From Paraburkholderia kururiensis JCM 10599 = LMG 19447 (GTDB lineage: Bacteria; Pseudomonadota; Gammaproteobacteria; Burkholderiales; Burkholderiaceae): a stretch of 64,000 bases of DNA. The stretch lies in the NCBI RefSeq assembly GCF_003986935.1, contig NZ_RJZE01000001.1, positions 248,001 through 312,000 of the forward strand. Reading direction: 5' to 3'. How positions within the stretch are numbered: the stretch's first letter is position 1; each line of letters begins with the position of its first letter. The notes under the pieces were generated by a model. That model saw only the letters and a list, made by a program, of their open reading frames with translations. It was not told the origin of the DNA and made no database searches. Below are positions 37,460 to 46,508 of this stretch, piece by piece. Made by a program: the position numbers and the translations under genes.

Positions 37460-38473
37460 ATGAGCGATCAACATCGCGACCTCGTGCTGGTGACCGGCGC
37501 ATCGGGCTTCGTCGGCTCGGCTGTCGCGCGCATCGCGCAACAAAAAGGCTTCGCGGTACGCGTGCTCGTGCGCGCGTCGAGCCCGCGCAAGAACCTCGAA
37601 GCGCTCGACGCCGACATCGTCGTGGGCGACATGCGCGACGTCGCTTCGATGCGTGCCGCGCTGCGCGGCGTGCGCTACCTGTTTCACGTCGCCGCCGACT
37701 ATCGGCTTTGGGCGCCGGACCCGGCCGACATCGAACGCGCGAATCTGGAAGGCGCCGAAGCCACCATGCGCGCGGCGCTGCACGAAGGCGTGGAACGCAT
37801 CGTCTACACGAGCAGCGTCGCCACGCTGAAGGTCACGAGTTCAGGCCAATCCGCCGACGAAACCTCGCCGCTCACGGCAGACCAGGCCATCGGCGTCTAC
37901 AAGCGCAGCAAGGTGCTTGCCGAGCGCGCGGTGGAACGCATGATCGCGAACGACAAGCTGCCTGCCGTGATCGTGAACCCGTCTACGCCCATTGGTCCGC
38001 GCGACGTGAAGCCGACCCCTACGGGCCGCATCATTGTCGAAGCGGCGCTCGGCAAGATTCCGGCTTTCGTCGATACAGGGCTCAACCTCGTGCACGTCGA
38101 CGACGTGGCCGCGGGTCATTTCCTCGCGCTCGAACGTGGCAAGGTGGGCGAGCGCTACATCCTGGGCGGCGAGAATCTGCCGCTGCAACAGATGCTGGCC
38201 GACATTGCGAGCCTCACGGGACGCAAAGCGCCCACGCTCGCGCTGCCGCGCTGGCCGCTCTATCCGCTCGCCGTGGGCGCGGAGGCCGTGGCGCGTTTCA
38301 CGAAGCGCGAGCCGTTCGTGACCGTGGACGGCCTCAGGATGTCGAAGAACAAGATGTACTTCAGTTCGGCGAAGGCCGAACGCGAACTCGGCTATCGTGC
38401 GCGGCCTTATCGCGAGGGACTGAAGGACGCGCTCGACTGGTTCCGCGAGGCGGGGTATCTGAGCGGTAAGTGA
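37460..38473 (+). CDS. hpnA: Hopanoid-associated sugar epimerase HpnA
   Basis: A 337-residue NAD-dependent sugar epimerase/reductase of the SDR extended type. The Rossmann motif VTGASGFVGSAVARIA is at residues 9-24, the catalytic YKRSK block (Tyr-x-x-x-Lys) at about 155, and NPSTPIGPRDVKPTPTGRI and LVHVDDVAAGHFLALERG are typical of HpnA. It probably supplies or modifies a nucleotide sugar for hopanoid head groups. ATG at 37460 within an open frame from 37403. It starts the hopanoid region. Confidence 0.87.
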   Translation: MSDQHRDLVLVTGASGFVGSAVARIAQQKGFAVRVLVRASSPRKNLEALDADIVVGDMRDVASMRAALRGVRYLFHVAADYRLWAPDPADIERANLEGAEATMRAALHEGVERIVYTSSVATLKVTSSGQSADETSPLTADQAIGVYKRSKVLAERAVERMIANDKLPAVIVNPSTPIGPRDVKPTPTGRIIVEAALGKIPAFVDTGLNLVHVDDVAAGHFLALERGKVGERYILGGENLPLQQMLADIASLTGRKAPTLALPRWPLYPLAVGAEAVARFTKREPFVTVDGLRMSKNKMYFSSAKAERELGYRARPYREGLKDALDWFREAGYLSGK

Positions 38474-38529
38474 CGCGCGACAAGTGAAGGGCGGCTTGAC
38501 GGGCAACCAGGGCCGCTCGCATCGGCGTG

Positions 38530-38548
38530 CTGTTACACGACTGTTACA
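38530..38548 (+). promoter_or_regulatory. Tandem CTGTTACA boxes, 11 bases apart
   Basis: CTGTTACA at 38530-38537 and 38541-38548 are spaced by one helical turn, 76 bases before the next ATG. A TAAAAT at 38592-38597 could be a -10 element. Same-face direct repeats suggest an activator or regulator site; unproven. Confidence 0.3.
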
Positions 38549-38623
38549 ACGTCGGGCGACGCGTGGCGGGTCACGGCCTGCGCGCAGCAGTTAAAATCGC
38601 GGGTCTTACCTGAGAAGCTCCGC

Positions 38624-39196
38624 ATGAACCTTCAAGACCAGATCGGCGCGCTCGACACGGGCGTCGATCAGCTCATTCAAGCCGTGGCGGCCGCACGCGC
38701 CACACGCCCCGCCGAGGCGGCAACCGTGCCGCCCGCCACTCACGACGACACGGCTCCCGCGCAGACCGCCGAATCGGTCGCTGCAAGCGCTTCGGCCTCT
38801 GCAGCCGCTGCGGTCGAGCAGAACGCCGAGGCCGAAGCAGCCGAGGCTACGGCCCACGAGCCCGCCGCGCAAAAGCCGACGCTCGAAATTGCGCGCCCCA
38901 GCCAGAACGAAATCACGATGACGATTGCGGGCCAGACGGTCACGCTGCGTCCCGAGGAGATCGGTCAGCTGATAGAAGAGCTTTCGAATGCGCGCGCTTC
39001 GATGACGCCGGAACCACCCGCGGGTCTACCGCCGGGCTGGCGGTTCGTATCGACGAAGAACCCCGTGATGGCCGTGCAGAAACAGTCGAATGGCGACCGC
39101 CTGCTCGTGATGCGCCATACCGGCCACGGCTGGGTGCCATTCACGTTCTCGCCGGACATGGTCATCCAGATGTACATGATGTTGACGCAGCGTTGA
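38624..39196 (+). CDS. Conserved hypothetical protein with disordered Ala/Glu-rich middle
   Basis: A 190-residue cytoplasmic protein that I do not recognise. It begins with a helix (DQIGALDTGVDQLIQAVAAA), continues with an alanine/glutamate-rich disordered stretch (about 25-90), then a compact domain: EITMTIAGQTVTLRPEEIGQ, then PPGWRFVSTKNPVMAVQKQS and RLLVMRHTGHGWVPFTFSPD. No signal peptide. AAGCTCCGC before the ATG is a poor ribosome site. It lies between hpnA and hpnB and may belong with the hopanoid genes by position only. Confidence 0.75.
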   Translation: MNLQDQIGALDTGVDQLIQAVAAARATRPAEAATVPPATHDDTAPAQTAESVAASASASAAAAVEQNAEAEAAEATAHEPAAQKPTLEIARPSQNEITMTIAGQTVTLRPEEIGQLIEELSNARASMTPEPPAGLPPGWRFVSTKNPVMAVQKQSNGDRLLVMRHTGHGWVPFTFSPDMVIQMYMMLTQR

Positions 39197-39374
39197 GGCG
39201 TCAGGGGCCGGTGCGCGCGCCTTCCCAGGGTTGCCGGGTTTGTCGCCGGTTCACGCGTGCCGATGTTGCCGGCCCTTCTTTTCCCGAGTCATTCAACCCG
39301 AGTCGTTCAACGGCAGCGAGCGGTGCAATGGGCCTTGAGCCGCGTCATCGTCGCCGCGCCCGCACCGCCCCGCT

Positions 39375-40547
39375 TCAGCGCTCCTGGGCCGGCGCCTGCA
39401 CGCGCGCCTTCCACTGCCCGCCCTTGCCGCGCCAGTAGCGCCATGCCGACGCGAACGTGGCGCCCACATAGAACAGCGCGATGAGCGGCAACACCGGCGC
39501 CCACAACATCGAGCGACGGTAATAGAGCAGCATCGGCGCATAGGCGCAGCACATGGCGGCCCAGGCGAGCCACGCGGGCCACGCCGCCGCGCCCAGCGCG
39601 AGCGCCACGACGGGCGGCACGAGATAGATGATGGCCATGCCCGCCATCGTCCCGGCCAGCAGCCAGGGCGAATAACGCAGTTGCGTGAATGCAGTGCGGG
39701 CGATCATGTTCCAGATCTCGCGCCAGCTTTCGTAGGGACGCAGCGATACGCTGCGCGCCGCCACGTCGAGCCGGATCGCGTGACGCCCCTCGCCGCGATG
39801 CTTGATGCGCGCCGCAAGACTGCAATCGTCGATCAGTTCGCCGCGAATCGATTCGATGCCGCCCGCTTCTTCCAGCGCCTCGCGCCGCACCAGCATGCAG
39901 CCGCCCGCCGCCGCCGCAGTCTTGTTGCGCGGATTGTTGACCCACGCGAACGGATAGAGCTTCGCGAAGAAGAAAACGAACGCGGGAATCAGCGCCTTTT
40001 CCTGCAGCGTGTCGCAGCGCAGACGCACCATCAGGGAAACGAGATCGCGCTTTTCCACCGTCGCGCGCATCACGAGCTGCGTGAGCGCCTCGGGCGGATG
40101 GCCGATGTCGGCGTCGGTGAGCAGCAGGTAGTCGGCAGGCAGACCCAGCGTTTGCACCGCCTCGATGCCCTGCGACTGCGCCCACACCTTGCCCGACCAG
40201 CCCGAGGGCAGCGGCTTCGCGCCGATCACGGTGAGCCGGTCCGGACACTGGAGCTGCAAGGCAGCGGCGCGGGCGGCGTCCGCGGTGCCGTCGGTGCTGT
40301 GATCATCGACGACGATCACGTGAAACGCGCCCGCGTAGTCCTGCGTCAGCAGGGACGTGACCGCCTTCGCGATGACGTCGGCCTCATTGCGCGCGGGCAC
40401 GACCGCCACCACGGCGGGCCAGCCGCCGGCCGGTTCCGCGACGGGCAACGGCGCGGCGGGACGCTCGCGCCAGAAACCGCCGCGCGCGAAGAGCAGCACG
40501 CACCAGATCAGGAGCGAGATGCACGACAACACAAATAGAACAGCCAT
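39375..40547 (-). CDS. hpnB: Hopanoid-associated glycosyltransferase HpnB
   Basis: A 390-residue membrane-bound GT2 glycosyltransferase. One N-terminal membrane helix (VLFVLSCISLLIWCVLLFA) precedes the GT-A fold, with VVDDHSTDGT and LLTDADIGHPPEAL (DXD-type metal site) and IDDCSLAARIKHRGEG, then three to four C-terminal helices. It is thought to add a sugar to the hopanoid side chain. It is convergent with the preceding hypothetical gene and faces away from ispH. Confidence 0.88.
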   Translation of the reverse strand: MAVLFVLSCISLLIWCVLLFARGGFWRERPAAPLPVAEPAGGWPAVVAVVPARNEADVIAKAVTSLLTQDYAGAFHVIVVDDHSTDGTADAARAAALQLQCPDRLTVIGAKPLPSGWSGKVWAQSQGIEAVQTLGLPADYLLLTDADIGHPPEALTQLVMRATVEKRDLVSLMVRLRCDTLQEKALIPAFVFFFAKLYPFAWVNNPRNKTAAAAGGCMLVRREALEEAGGIESIRGELIDDCSLAARIKHRGEGRHAIRLDVAARSVSLRPYESWREIWNMIARTAFTQLRYSPWLLAGTMAGMAIIYLVPPVVALALGAAAWPAWLAWAAMCCAYAPMLLYYRRSMLWAPVLPLIALFYVGATFASAWRYWRGKGGQWKARVQAPAQER

Positions 40548-40984
40548 CCGGCATTGCCCTCGAATGATGGATCAGGAGGCCCTAACGTGGCCCAGCGCGG
40601 CTCGCGTGGTCCGCGGGCCCGATGCGCGGCATGAGCCGCACGCCACACCGAATTCCGGAGCGCGAAATTTCGCCCGAATTTCGCCTGTAATGCCGACGTA
40701 AGGTGCATGGTCACGCAGGCCCATACCGCGCCCCATGAACGACAGCGCACAGGGCGGCATAGTTTAAGGGTTCCGCTCGCCTGTTGCACCGCGCCAGCAC
40801 CGCCCGCCGACGGTCTTGCGGCATATTTCCGGCCATGTCGCGCGCGAAGCAAAGCGGGCGTGATGAGGTTAGAATGCGCGTTTGGCCCAGGTGTGCCGGC
40901 GTTCTGCCGGTTTTCAGAAACACCAATTAATATGATGGTCGCGGCGATAAAGCCGTTTAAGCCCGGTTCGAGCATGGCTCAGGC
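40548..40984. other. Intergenic region between hpnB and ispH
   Basis: A 437-base divergent region with no credible gene. Near its right side, TAGAAT at 40870-40875 and TATGAT at 40931-40936 are possible -10 elements for the ispH-hpnH unit, but no convincing -35 partner is seen at the usual distance. No repeats or terminator hairpins. Confidence 0.45.
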
Positions 40985-41980
40985 GTGGCTCAAACGGCTT
41001 CTTCGAAACCCGCGTCAGTCGGAGTTCGCCACCCTATGCGAGTCATCCTTGCCCAACCCCGCGGCTTTTGTGCGGGGGTCGTTCGCGCGATCGAAATTGT
41101 CGACCGCGCCCTGCAGAAACATGGCGCACCCGTCTACGTGCGCCACGAAATCGTCCACAACCGGCATGTGGTTGAAAATCTGCGCAACAAGGGCGCACGT
41201 TTCGTCGAGGAACTCGATGAGGTGCCGCACGGCGCCGTGGCCATTTTCAGCGCGCACGGCGTGGCAAAGAGCGTCGAGGTGGCCGCGCAAGAACGCGACC
41301 TCGACGTGCTGGACGCCACCTGCCCGCTCGTTACCAAGGTTCATGTGCAGGGCCGTCAGTATGTGGCAGCGGGACGCACGCTGATCCTGATCGGCCACGC
41401 GGGCCATCCCGAAGTGGAAGGCACGATCGGCCAGATTCCCGGCAAGGTGCTGCTCGTGCAGAGCGAAGCCGACGTCGCGAGGCTCGACCTGCCCCTCGAC
41501 GCACCGCTTGCCTACGTCACGCAGACCACGCTTTCGGTGGACGACACGCGCGGCATCATCGATGCGCTGCTCAACCGCTTCAGCGACATCGTGGGCCCGG
41601 ACACGCGCGACATCTGCTATGCCACGCAGAACCGTCAGGCTGCGGTGCGCGAACTCTCAACGCTAGTGGACGTGCTGCTCGTGGTGGGCGCAACGAACAG
41701 CTCGAACTCGAACCGGCTGCGCGAGATCGGCAGCGAAACGGGTGTGCCGAGCTACCTCGTCGCCGATGGCTCCGAAGTGCAGCCCGAATGGTTTGCGAAT
41801 GCGCAGGCTGTGGGCATCACGGCAGGTGCATCGGCGCCGGAAGAAATGGTGGAAAACGTAATCGACGCGCTGCGCGCGTTGGGGCCTGTCGAGGTGTCGA
41901 CGATGACGGGTCAGGAAGAAAAAGTCGAATTCAAGCTGCCGTCGAAGCTGCTGCAACCGCTCGCCGCGCGCGAAGTTTAA
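40985..41980 (+). CDS. ispH: 4-hydroxy-3-methylbut-2-enyl diphosphate reductase
   Basis: A 331-residue (or 314 from ATG 41036) [4Fe-4S] enzyme making isopentenyl and dimethylallyl diphosphate in the last step of the MEP pathway. The three cluster cysteines are in [17 protein letters not shown] and ICYATQNRQ. The family N-terminus begins at [10 protein letters not shown], so the ATG at 41036 is the better guess; the GTG at 40985 adds 17 residues. It lies 12 bases upstream of hpnH, supplying isoprenoid precursor for hopanoids, and is probably a second copy beside a housekeeping ispH elsewhere (inference). Confidence 0.93.
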   Translation: MAQTASSKPASVGVRHPMRVILAQPRGFCAGVVRAIEIVDRALQKHGAPVYVRHEIVHNRHVVENLRNKGARFVEELDEVPHGAVAIFSAHGVAKSVEVAAQERDLDVLDATCPLVTKVHVQGRQYVAAGRTLILIGHAGHPEVEGTIGQIPGKVLLVQSEADVARLDLPLDAPLAYVTQTTLSVDDTRGIIDALLNRFSDIVGPDTRDICYATQNRQAAVRELSTLVDVLLVVGATNSSNSNRLREIGSETGVPSYLVADGSEVQPEWFANAQAVGITAGASAPEEMVENVIDALRALGPVEVSTMTGQEEKVEFKLPSKLLQPLAAREV

Positions 41981-41992
41981 GGAGGACATCTC

Positions 41993-43144
41993 TTGTCTAT
42001 TCCGCTGCTGCAACAAGTCCGCGTTGGCGCCTACATTGCGCGCCAGCATCTCCGGGGCAACAAGCGCTATCCGCTCGCGCTCATGCTCGAACCGCTGTTT
42101 CGCTGCAACCTTGCCTGCAACGGCTGCGGCAAGATCGACTATCCGGACCCCATCCTGAACCAGCGCCTCTCGCTCGAGGAATGTCTGCAAGCCGTGGACG
42201 AATGCGGCGCGCCGGTGGTGTCCATTGCAGGCGGCGAACCGCTGCTGCACAAGGAAATGCCGCAGATCGTGAAGGGCATCATCAGCCGCAAGAAGTTCGT
42301 GTACCTGTGCACGAACGCGCTGCTGATGGAAAAGAAGATGGACGACTATCAGCCGAGCCCGTATTTCGTGTGGTCGGTCCACCTGGACGGCGACAAGGAC
42401 ATGCACGATCACTCGGTGTCGCAGGAAGGCGTGTACGAGAAGGCCGTCGCCGCGATCCGCGAAGCGAAGCGCCGCGGCTTTCGCGTCAACATCAACTGCA
42501 CGCTGTTCAACGACGCGATTCCTGAGCGCGTGGCCGCGTTCTTCGACACGCTCGGCCCCATCGGCGTGGACGGCATCACCGTCTCGCCGGGCTACGCCTA
42601 CGAGCGCGCGCCGGACCAGCAGCACTTCCTGAACCGCGACAAGACCAAGCATCTGTTCCGCGAAATCTTCAAGCGCGGCAATAACGGCAAGAAGTGGTCG
42701 TTCAGCCAGTCGAGCCTGTTCCTCGATTTCCTCGCGGGCAACCAGACCTATCACTGCACGCCGTGGGGCAACCCGGCGCGCACGGTGTTCGGCTGGCAGC
42801 GTCCCTGCTATCTGGTGGGCGAAGGCTACGCGAAGACCTTCAAGGAGCTGATGGAAACCACCGAGTGGGAAAAGTACGGCACCGGCAACTATGAAAAGTG
42901 CGCGGACTGCATGGTGCACAGCGGCTTCGAAGCAACGGCGGTGATGGACACCGTCGCGCATCCGCTGAAGGCGCTCAAGGTGAGCCTCAAGGGCCCGAAG
43001 ACGGAAGGTGCGTTCGCACGCGACATCCCGCTCGATCGCCAGCGTCCCGCTGAATACGTGTTCTCGCGGCACGTCGAAATCAAGCTCGAGGAAATCCAGC
43101 ACGCTGCGCAAACGAAGAAGCCGGCGACGGTCGCCGCGCACTGA
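41993..43144 (+). CDS. hpnH: Adenosyl-hopene transferase HpnH (radical SAM)
   Basis: A 383-residue radical SAM enzyme that joins the 5'-deoxyadenosyl radical of SAM to diploptene to make adenosylhopane, the first extended hopanoid. The cluster motif is CX3CX2C in FRCNLACNGCGKIDYP at about residues 37-53. VVSIAGGEPLLHKEM and the cysteine-rich C-terminal YEKCADCMVHSGFEA are typical. The start is a TTG at 41993, with GGAGG at 41981-41985; no ATG fits the family N-terminus (SIPLLQQVRVGAYIA). It forms one transcription unit with ispH and ends in a strong hairpin. Confidence 0.93.
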   Translation: MSIPLLQQVRVGAYIARQHLRGNKRYPLALMLEPLFRCNLACNGCGKIDYPDPILNQRLSLEECLQAVDECGAPVVSIAGGEPLLHKEMPQIVKGIISRKKFVYLCTNALLMEKKMDDYQPSPYFVWSVHLDGDKDMHDHSVSQEGVYEKAVAAIREAKRRGFRVNINCTLFNDAIPERVAAFFDTLGPIGVDGITVSPGYAYERAPDQQHFLNRDKTKHLFREIFKRGNNGKKWSFSQSSLFLDFLAGNQTYHCTPWGNPARTVFGWQRPCYLVGEGYAKTFKELMETTEWEKYGTGNYEKCADCMVHSGFEATAVMDTVAHPLKALKVSLKGPKTEGAFARDIPLDRQRPAEYVFSRHVEIKLEEIQHAAQTKKPATVAAH

Positions 43145-43207
43145 GTTCGCGCTTCACCGCGTTGGCGCGCGTTCCCGCGGGCGCTTTCGCTACCCGGATT
43201 GGCTGCT

Positions 43208-43240
43208 GAAGGGCGTAACGGCTCATGCCGTTACGCCCTT
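43208..43240 (+). terminator. Rho-independent terminator after hpnH
   Basis: A perfect 13-bp stem (AAGGGCGTAACGG with CCGTTACGCCCTT) and short CTCATG loop, followed by CCTGTTTTAT. The T run is interrupted but short and AT-rich. It lies 64 bases after the stop. Confidence 0.8.
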
Positions 43241-43460
43241 CCTGTTTTATGCGGATGGATTTATACGGCGCGGCGTGAATAACTCATACGCATTAGCGCA
43301 CGCTGCCGGAACCGTTATTTCAGCGCGTCGGATCAGTATTCGCTCTCGTAGCAGTTGGTCGGTCTTTCCATACGCATTACAATTTGCTTTCTCTCGATTT
43401 GAAATAATCGTCTCGTTTGAGGTAATGCATCGCGTATTACCCGCCGAAACCCTGAACGCC
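43241..43460. other. AT-rich patch upstream of the degenerate ABC ATPase
   Basis: About 220 bases with noticeably lower GC than the neighbours (for example GATTTATACGGCGCGGCG and CTCGATTTGAAATAATCG). No gene is credible in it; the frame open from 43008 through here lacks codon bias. It probably holds the promoter for the ATPase gene, and the local base shift is a possible sign of acquisition. Confidence 0.55.
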
Positions 43461-44198
43461 ATGACCATGCTGCTCGAACTGAATGCCGTAAAACTCGCCA
43501 TTGGAACCAACTGCCCTGAGCACAGGAAATTGCGCCCTGATGCCAACGGCTTCAATCTCACGCTCGCACGCGGCGAGATTGGCTGCATCACGGGCGCACC
43601 CGGCGCCGCAAAGACGAGATTGCTGCGCGCTATCGCCGGCTTCGAGTCGCTCCACGGCGGCACTATCGCCATCAACGGCAACGCCGTCGCCTCGAAAAGC
43701 ATGGCGCTTCCGCCGTACAGGCGCCGTATCGGCATGATGGTTCAGGACGACACCCTGTTTCCGGACCGCAGCGTCGCGCGGAACGTCGCGCTCGCGCTCG
43801 GCGCGCTGGGCGGCGACCAACAGGGACCGCGTGCGACGGAAGTGCTGGCCCAGGTGGGCATAGCGGACCTGGCCGAAGCGCTGCCCGAGGCGCTCACGCC
43901 GGCCCAGGTGCAGCGCGTGCTGCTTGCGCGCGCCATGGCGCCGTCACCCGAACTGCTGCTGCTGGACGAACCGTTCGCGCCGCTCGACCCCGACGCCCGC
44001 GAGGCCTTCGCGCAAGACTTGCGGCGCATCCTCAAAGCCACGGGCCAGACCGCGCTGGTCGCCACGCGCGAGCCTATGCCGTCATTCGCTTTCGCCGACC
44101 GCGTCGGCGTCATGGCCGAAGGGCTCGTCGTGCGATGGGACTCGCTAGCCGGCGCAAATGGCCTGCAAGAGCGCGAATCGACGGGCTCCACTCACTAG
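43461..44198 (+). CDS. ABC-type ATPase with degenerate catalytic motifs, no permease nearby
   Basis: A 245-residue ABC ATPase fold of the Fe/sulfate/spermidine importer type. Walker A is altered to GAPGAAKT at 45-52 (final glycine before Lys replaced by alanine), the signature LSGGQ is replaced by LTPAQ at 145-149, and the switch histidine is replaced by Arg203 (ATREPM). The Q-loop Gln95 and Walker B LLLLDEP (165-171) are normal. ATPase activity is therefore doubtful. No permease or binding-protein gene is adjacent. ATG at 43461 or 43467. It lies in the hopanoid region between hpnH and a two-component system. Confidence 0.8.
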   Translation: MTMLLELNAVKLAIGTNCPEHRKLRPDANGFNLTLARGEIGCITGAPGAAKTRLLRAIAGFESLHGGTIAINGNAVASKSMALPPYRRRIGMMVQDDTLFPDRSVARNVALALGALGGDQQGPRATEVLAQVGIADLAEALPEALTPAQVQRVLLARAMAPSPELLLLDEPFAPLDPDAREAFAQDLRRILKATGQTALVATREPMPSFAFADRVGVMAEGLVVRWDSLAGANGLQERESTGSTH

Positions 44199-44275
44199 TA
44201 AAACTGCTGCCCAGCCGCAGGCGCACGGCGGTGTAGTATTCGCTTTCCCCTTGCTACACGCGCGTGACAGCGTAA

Positions 44276-44313
44276 GGCCGCTACCGGATTCCCCGTAGCG
44301 GCCGCCGTGTTTT
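44276..44313 (+). terminator. Putative terminator between the ABC ATPase and kinase genes
   Basis: GGCCGCTAC pairs with GTAGCGGCC around a 10-base CGGATTCCCC loop, followed by GCCGTGTTTT. It lies directly before the kinase ATG at 44320, so it might also act in the kinase leader. Confidence 0.55.
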
Positions 44314-44319
44314 CCTACG

Positions 44320-45849
44320 ATGAATCTGAAGACGAGGATCTTCCTGCTAGCCGTGGTGCCGTTTCTCGTGGCAATTGCGGGAATCGGCATTGGCGTGCGC
44401 CAGCAGGCGACCGCGCTCGCCCGCACGCAGCACGCCACCATGGAAGCGGCGTACCTCTCCAGCAAGGAAATCGAGCTCAAGCATTACGTCGACCTGGCCA
44501 CCAGCGCTATTGCGCCGCTCTACGACAACGCGACGGACGACGCGCGCGACGACGCCACGCAGCGCGCCCGGGCGCTGGAGCGGCTCGAAAAGATGGACTT
44601 CGGCAAAGACGGCTACTTCTTCGTCTACGACATGCATGGCCGCTCGCTCATGCATCCGCGCGAACCCAATCTGGTGGGCCACGACCTCTGGGACCTGCGC
44701 GACCCCGGGGGCACGCTCACCATCCAGCGGCTCATCGCGGCCGCCTCCAGCGGTGGCGGCTATGTGCGCTACATGTGGCACCGGCCGTCCACGGGCAAGC
44801 TCGCGCCGAAGCTCGGCTACGTCGTGCCGCTGCCGCGCTGGGGCTGGATGATCGGCACCGGCATCTATCTGGACGACGTGAACGCGACGCTTGCCGGCAT
44901 CGACGAACACGCGTCGGCCAACATCGAACGCACGATGACGTGGATCGCCGGCATCGCGCTGGCGGGCGTGGCGGTAATCGCCATCTGCGCGCTGGTGCTG
45001 AACGTGAGCGAGTACCGCAGCGCGGACGCAAAGCTCAAGCGCCTCGCGCAGCAGGTGGTCGAGTCGCAGGAAAACGAGCGGGCGCGTCTTTCGCGCGAGC
45101 TGCACGACGGCATCAGCCAGATGATGGTGTCGGCGAAACTGCTGCTCGAATCGGCGCTCGCGCGGCTGGAACGCGGCGAGACACGCGTGCCCGCCGCCGA
45201 AACGGCGCTGGCCACGAGCCTCACGCGGCTCGGCGACACGCTGCGCGAAGTGCGCCGCATCTCGCACGCGCTGCGCCCCGCGATGCTCGACGACCTGGGC
45301 CTCGCCGCCGCGCTCGAACAGCTAAGCCGAGAGATGGGGGAAGAGACGGGCATCGAGATCGGTTTCACGCAGATCGCGCACACGCACGCGGCGGCCTTGC
45401 CCGACGCCGTGAACACGGTGCTCTTCCGGATCGCACAGGAGGCGCTCACGAACATCGTGCGCCACGCCGAGGCGAAGCGCGCGGCGTTGACGCTGGACGT
45501 GGCATCGAGCGCCGTCACGCTGACGGTTGCCGACAACGGTCGAGGCTTCGACGTGGAGCGTGCGCTCGCCGACCCGCGCGCCGGCATCGGCCTGCGCAAC
45601 ATGCGCGAGCGGCTCGAAACGCTGGGCGGCACGCTCGCCGTCGCTTCGCAGCCGGGCCACACGATCATCAGCGCGCGCGTGCCCGTGAGCGCCGCCGCTG
45701 AACAACGGTCCAGCGGACGACCTCTTGCGTCATCACAGCCGCCACGGCACACCAACAGCGAGCCCGCCGCGACGACCGCCACGGCTTATGCCGCAGCACC
45801 GGCCACGAGCCTGCCTGTGCCGCCCTCCCGCACCGGGACTTCGACATGA
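44320..45849 (+). CDS. Cache-domain sensor histidine kinase, NarL/DesK type
   Basis: A 509-residue membrane kinase. Two membrane helices (about 8-26 and 210-232) bound a periplasmic sCache-like domain (FGKDGYFFVYDMHGRSLMHP; GWMIGTGIYLDDV). The HisKA_3 phosphoacceptor is His262 in LSRELHDGISQMM, followed by HATPase_c with FRIAQEALTNIVRHA and DNGRGFD. A proline/serine/alanine-rich tail follows. Its stop overlaps the response-regulator ATG (ATGA). Cache domains usually bind small organic acids. Located between hopanoid genes, but no target is evident. Confidence 0.9.
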   Translation: MNLKTRIFLLAVVPFLVAIAGIGIGVRQQATALARTQHATMEAAYLSSKEIELKHYVDLATSAIAPLYDNATDDARDDATQRARALERLEKMDFGKDGYFFVYDMHGRSLMHPREPNLVGHDLWDLRDPGGTLTIQRLIAAASSGGGYVRYMWHRPSTGKLAPKLGYVVPLPRWGWMIGTGIYLDDVNATLAGIDEHASANIERTMTWIAGIALAGVAVIAICALVLNVSEYRSADAKLKRLAQQVVESQENERARLSRELHDGISQMMVSAKLLLESALARLERGETRVPAAETALATSLTRLGDTLREVRRISHALRPAMLDDLGLAAALEQLSREMGEETGIEIGFTQIAHTHAAALPDAVNTVLFRIAQEALTNIVRHAEAKRAALTLDVASSAVTLTVADNGRGFDVERALADPRAGIGLRNMRERLETLGGTLAVASQPGHTIISARVPVSAAAEQRSSGRPLASSQPPRHTNSEPAATTATAYAAAPATSLPVPPSRTGTST

Positions 45850-46499
45850 ACCACACCGCTTCCCCCGCCCGCATCGTGCTCGTCGACGATCATCCGCTCG
45901 TGCGCGACGGCCTGCGCGCGCGGCTCGAAGCCGTGCCCAACCTGCAGGTGGCGGGCGAAGCCGGCAACGCCGACGAAGCGCTGGCGCTCGCCGGATCCAT
46001 CGAACCGGACCTCGTGCTGATGGACGTGGGGATGAACGGCATGAACGGCATCGCGTTGGCCAGCCTGTTTCACGAGCGCTTTCCGGGCATCCGCGTGCTG
46101 ATGCTTTCCATGCACGACAACATCGAATATGTGACGCAGGCGGTGCGCGCGGGTGCGGGCGGCTACGTGCTGAAGGATTCGCCCGCAACCGAGATCGTGC
46201 ACGCCATCGAGGCCGTGCTCGCGGGGCAGACGTTCTTCAGCGCGGGCATCGCGAAGAAGATGATTCATGCGTCCGCCATGCAGACGCCGGTGGAACGGCT
46301 CACGCCGCGCGAGCGCGACATTCTGGATGCGCTCGCGCTTGGGCTGTCGAGCAAGCAGATCGCACAGCAGTGCGGCCTCTCGGTGCGCACGGTGGAAACG
46401 CACCGGCTCAACCTGAAACGCAAGCTGGATATCGAAGGGCAGGCCGAACTGATCAAGTTCGCCGTGGAGCACCGCCGCGGGGCTGACCGCAAGCGGTGA
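45846..46499 (+). CDS. NarL/FixJ-family response regulator
   Basis: A 217-residue response regulator. Receiver at about 10-125 with phosphoacceptor Asp60 (LVLMDVGMNGMNG) and the conserved Lys in YVLKDS; C-terminal LuxR-type helix-turn-helix at about 150-205 (LTPRERDILDALALGLSSKQ; GLSVRTVETHRLNL). Coupled to the upstream kinase by a 4-base overlap, so the pair forms one two-component system. It is convergent with hpnM. Confidence 0.93.
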   Translation: MNHTASPARIVLVDDHPLVRDGLRARLEAVPNLQVAGEAGNADEALALAGSIEPDLVLMDVGMNGMNGIALASLFHERFPGIRVLMLSMHDNIEYVTQAVRAGAGGYVLKDSPATEIVHAIEAVLAGQTFFSAGIAKKMIHASAMQTPVERLTPRERDILDALALGLSSKQIAQQCGLSVRTVETHRLNLKRKLDIEGQAELIKFAVEHRRGADRKR

Positions 46500-46508
46500 C
46501 CCCGGGGC

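Noticed and set aside
43008..43460. N-terminal extension of the degenerate ABC ATPase
   Set aside because: It would cross the hpnH end, the terminator hairpin and the AT-rich patch, and encodes no recognisable domain.
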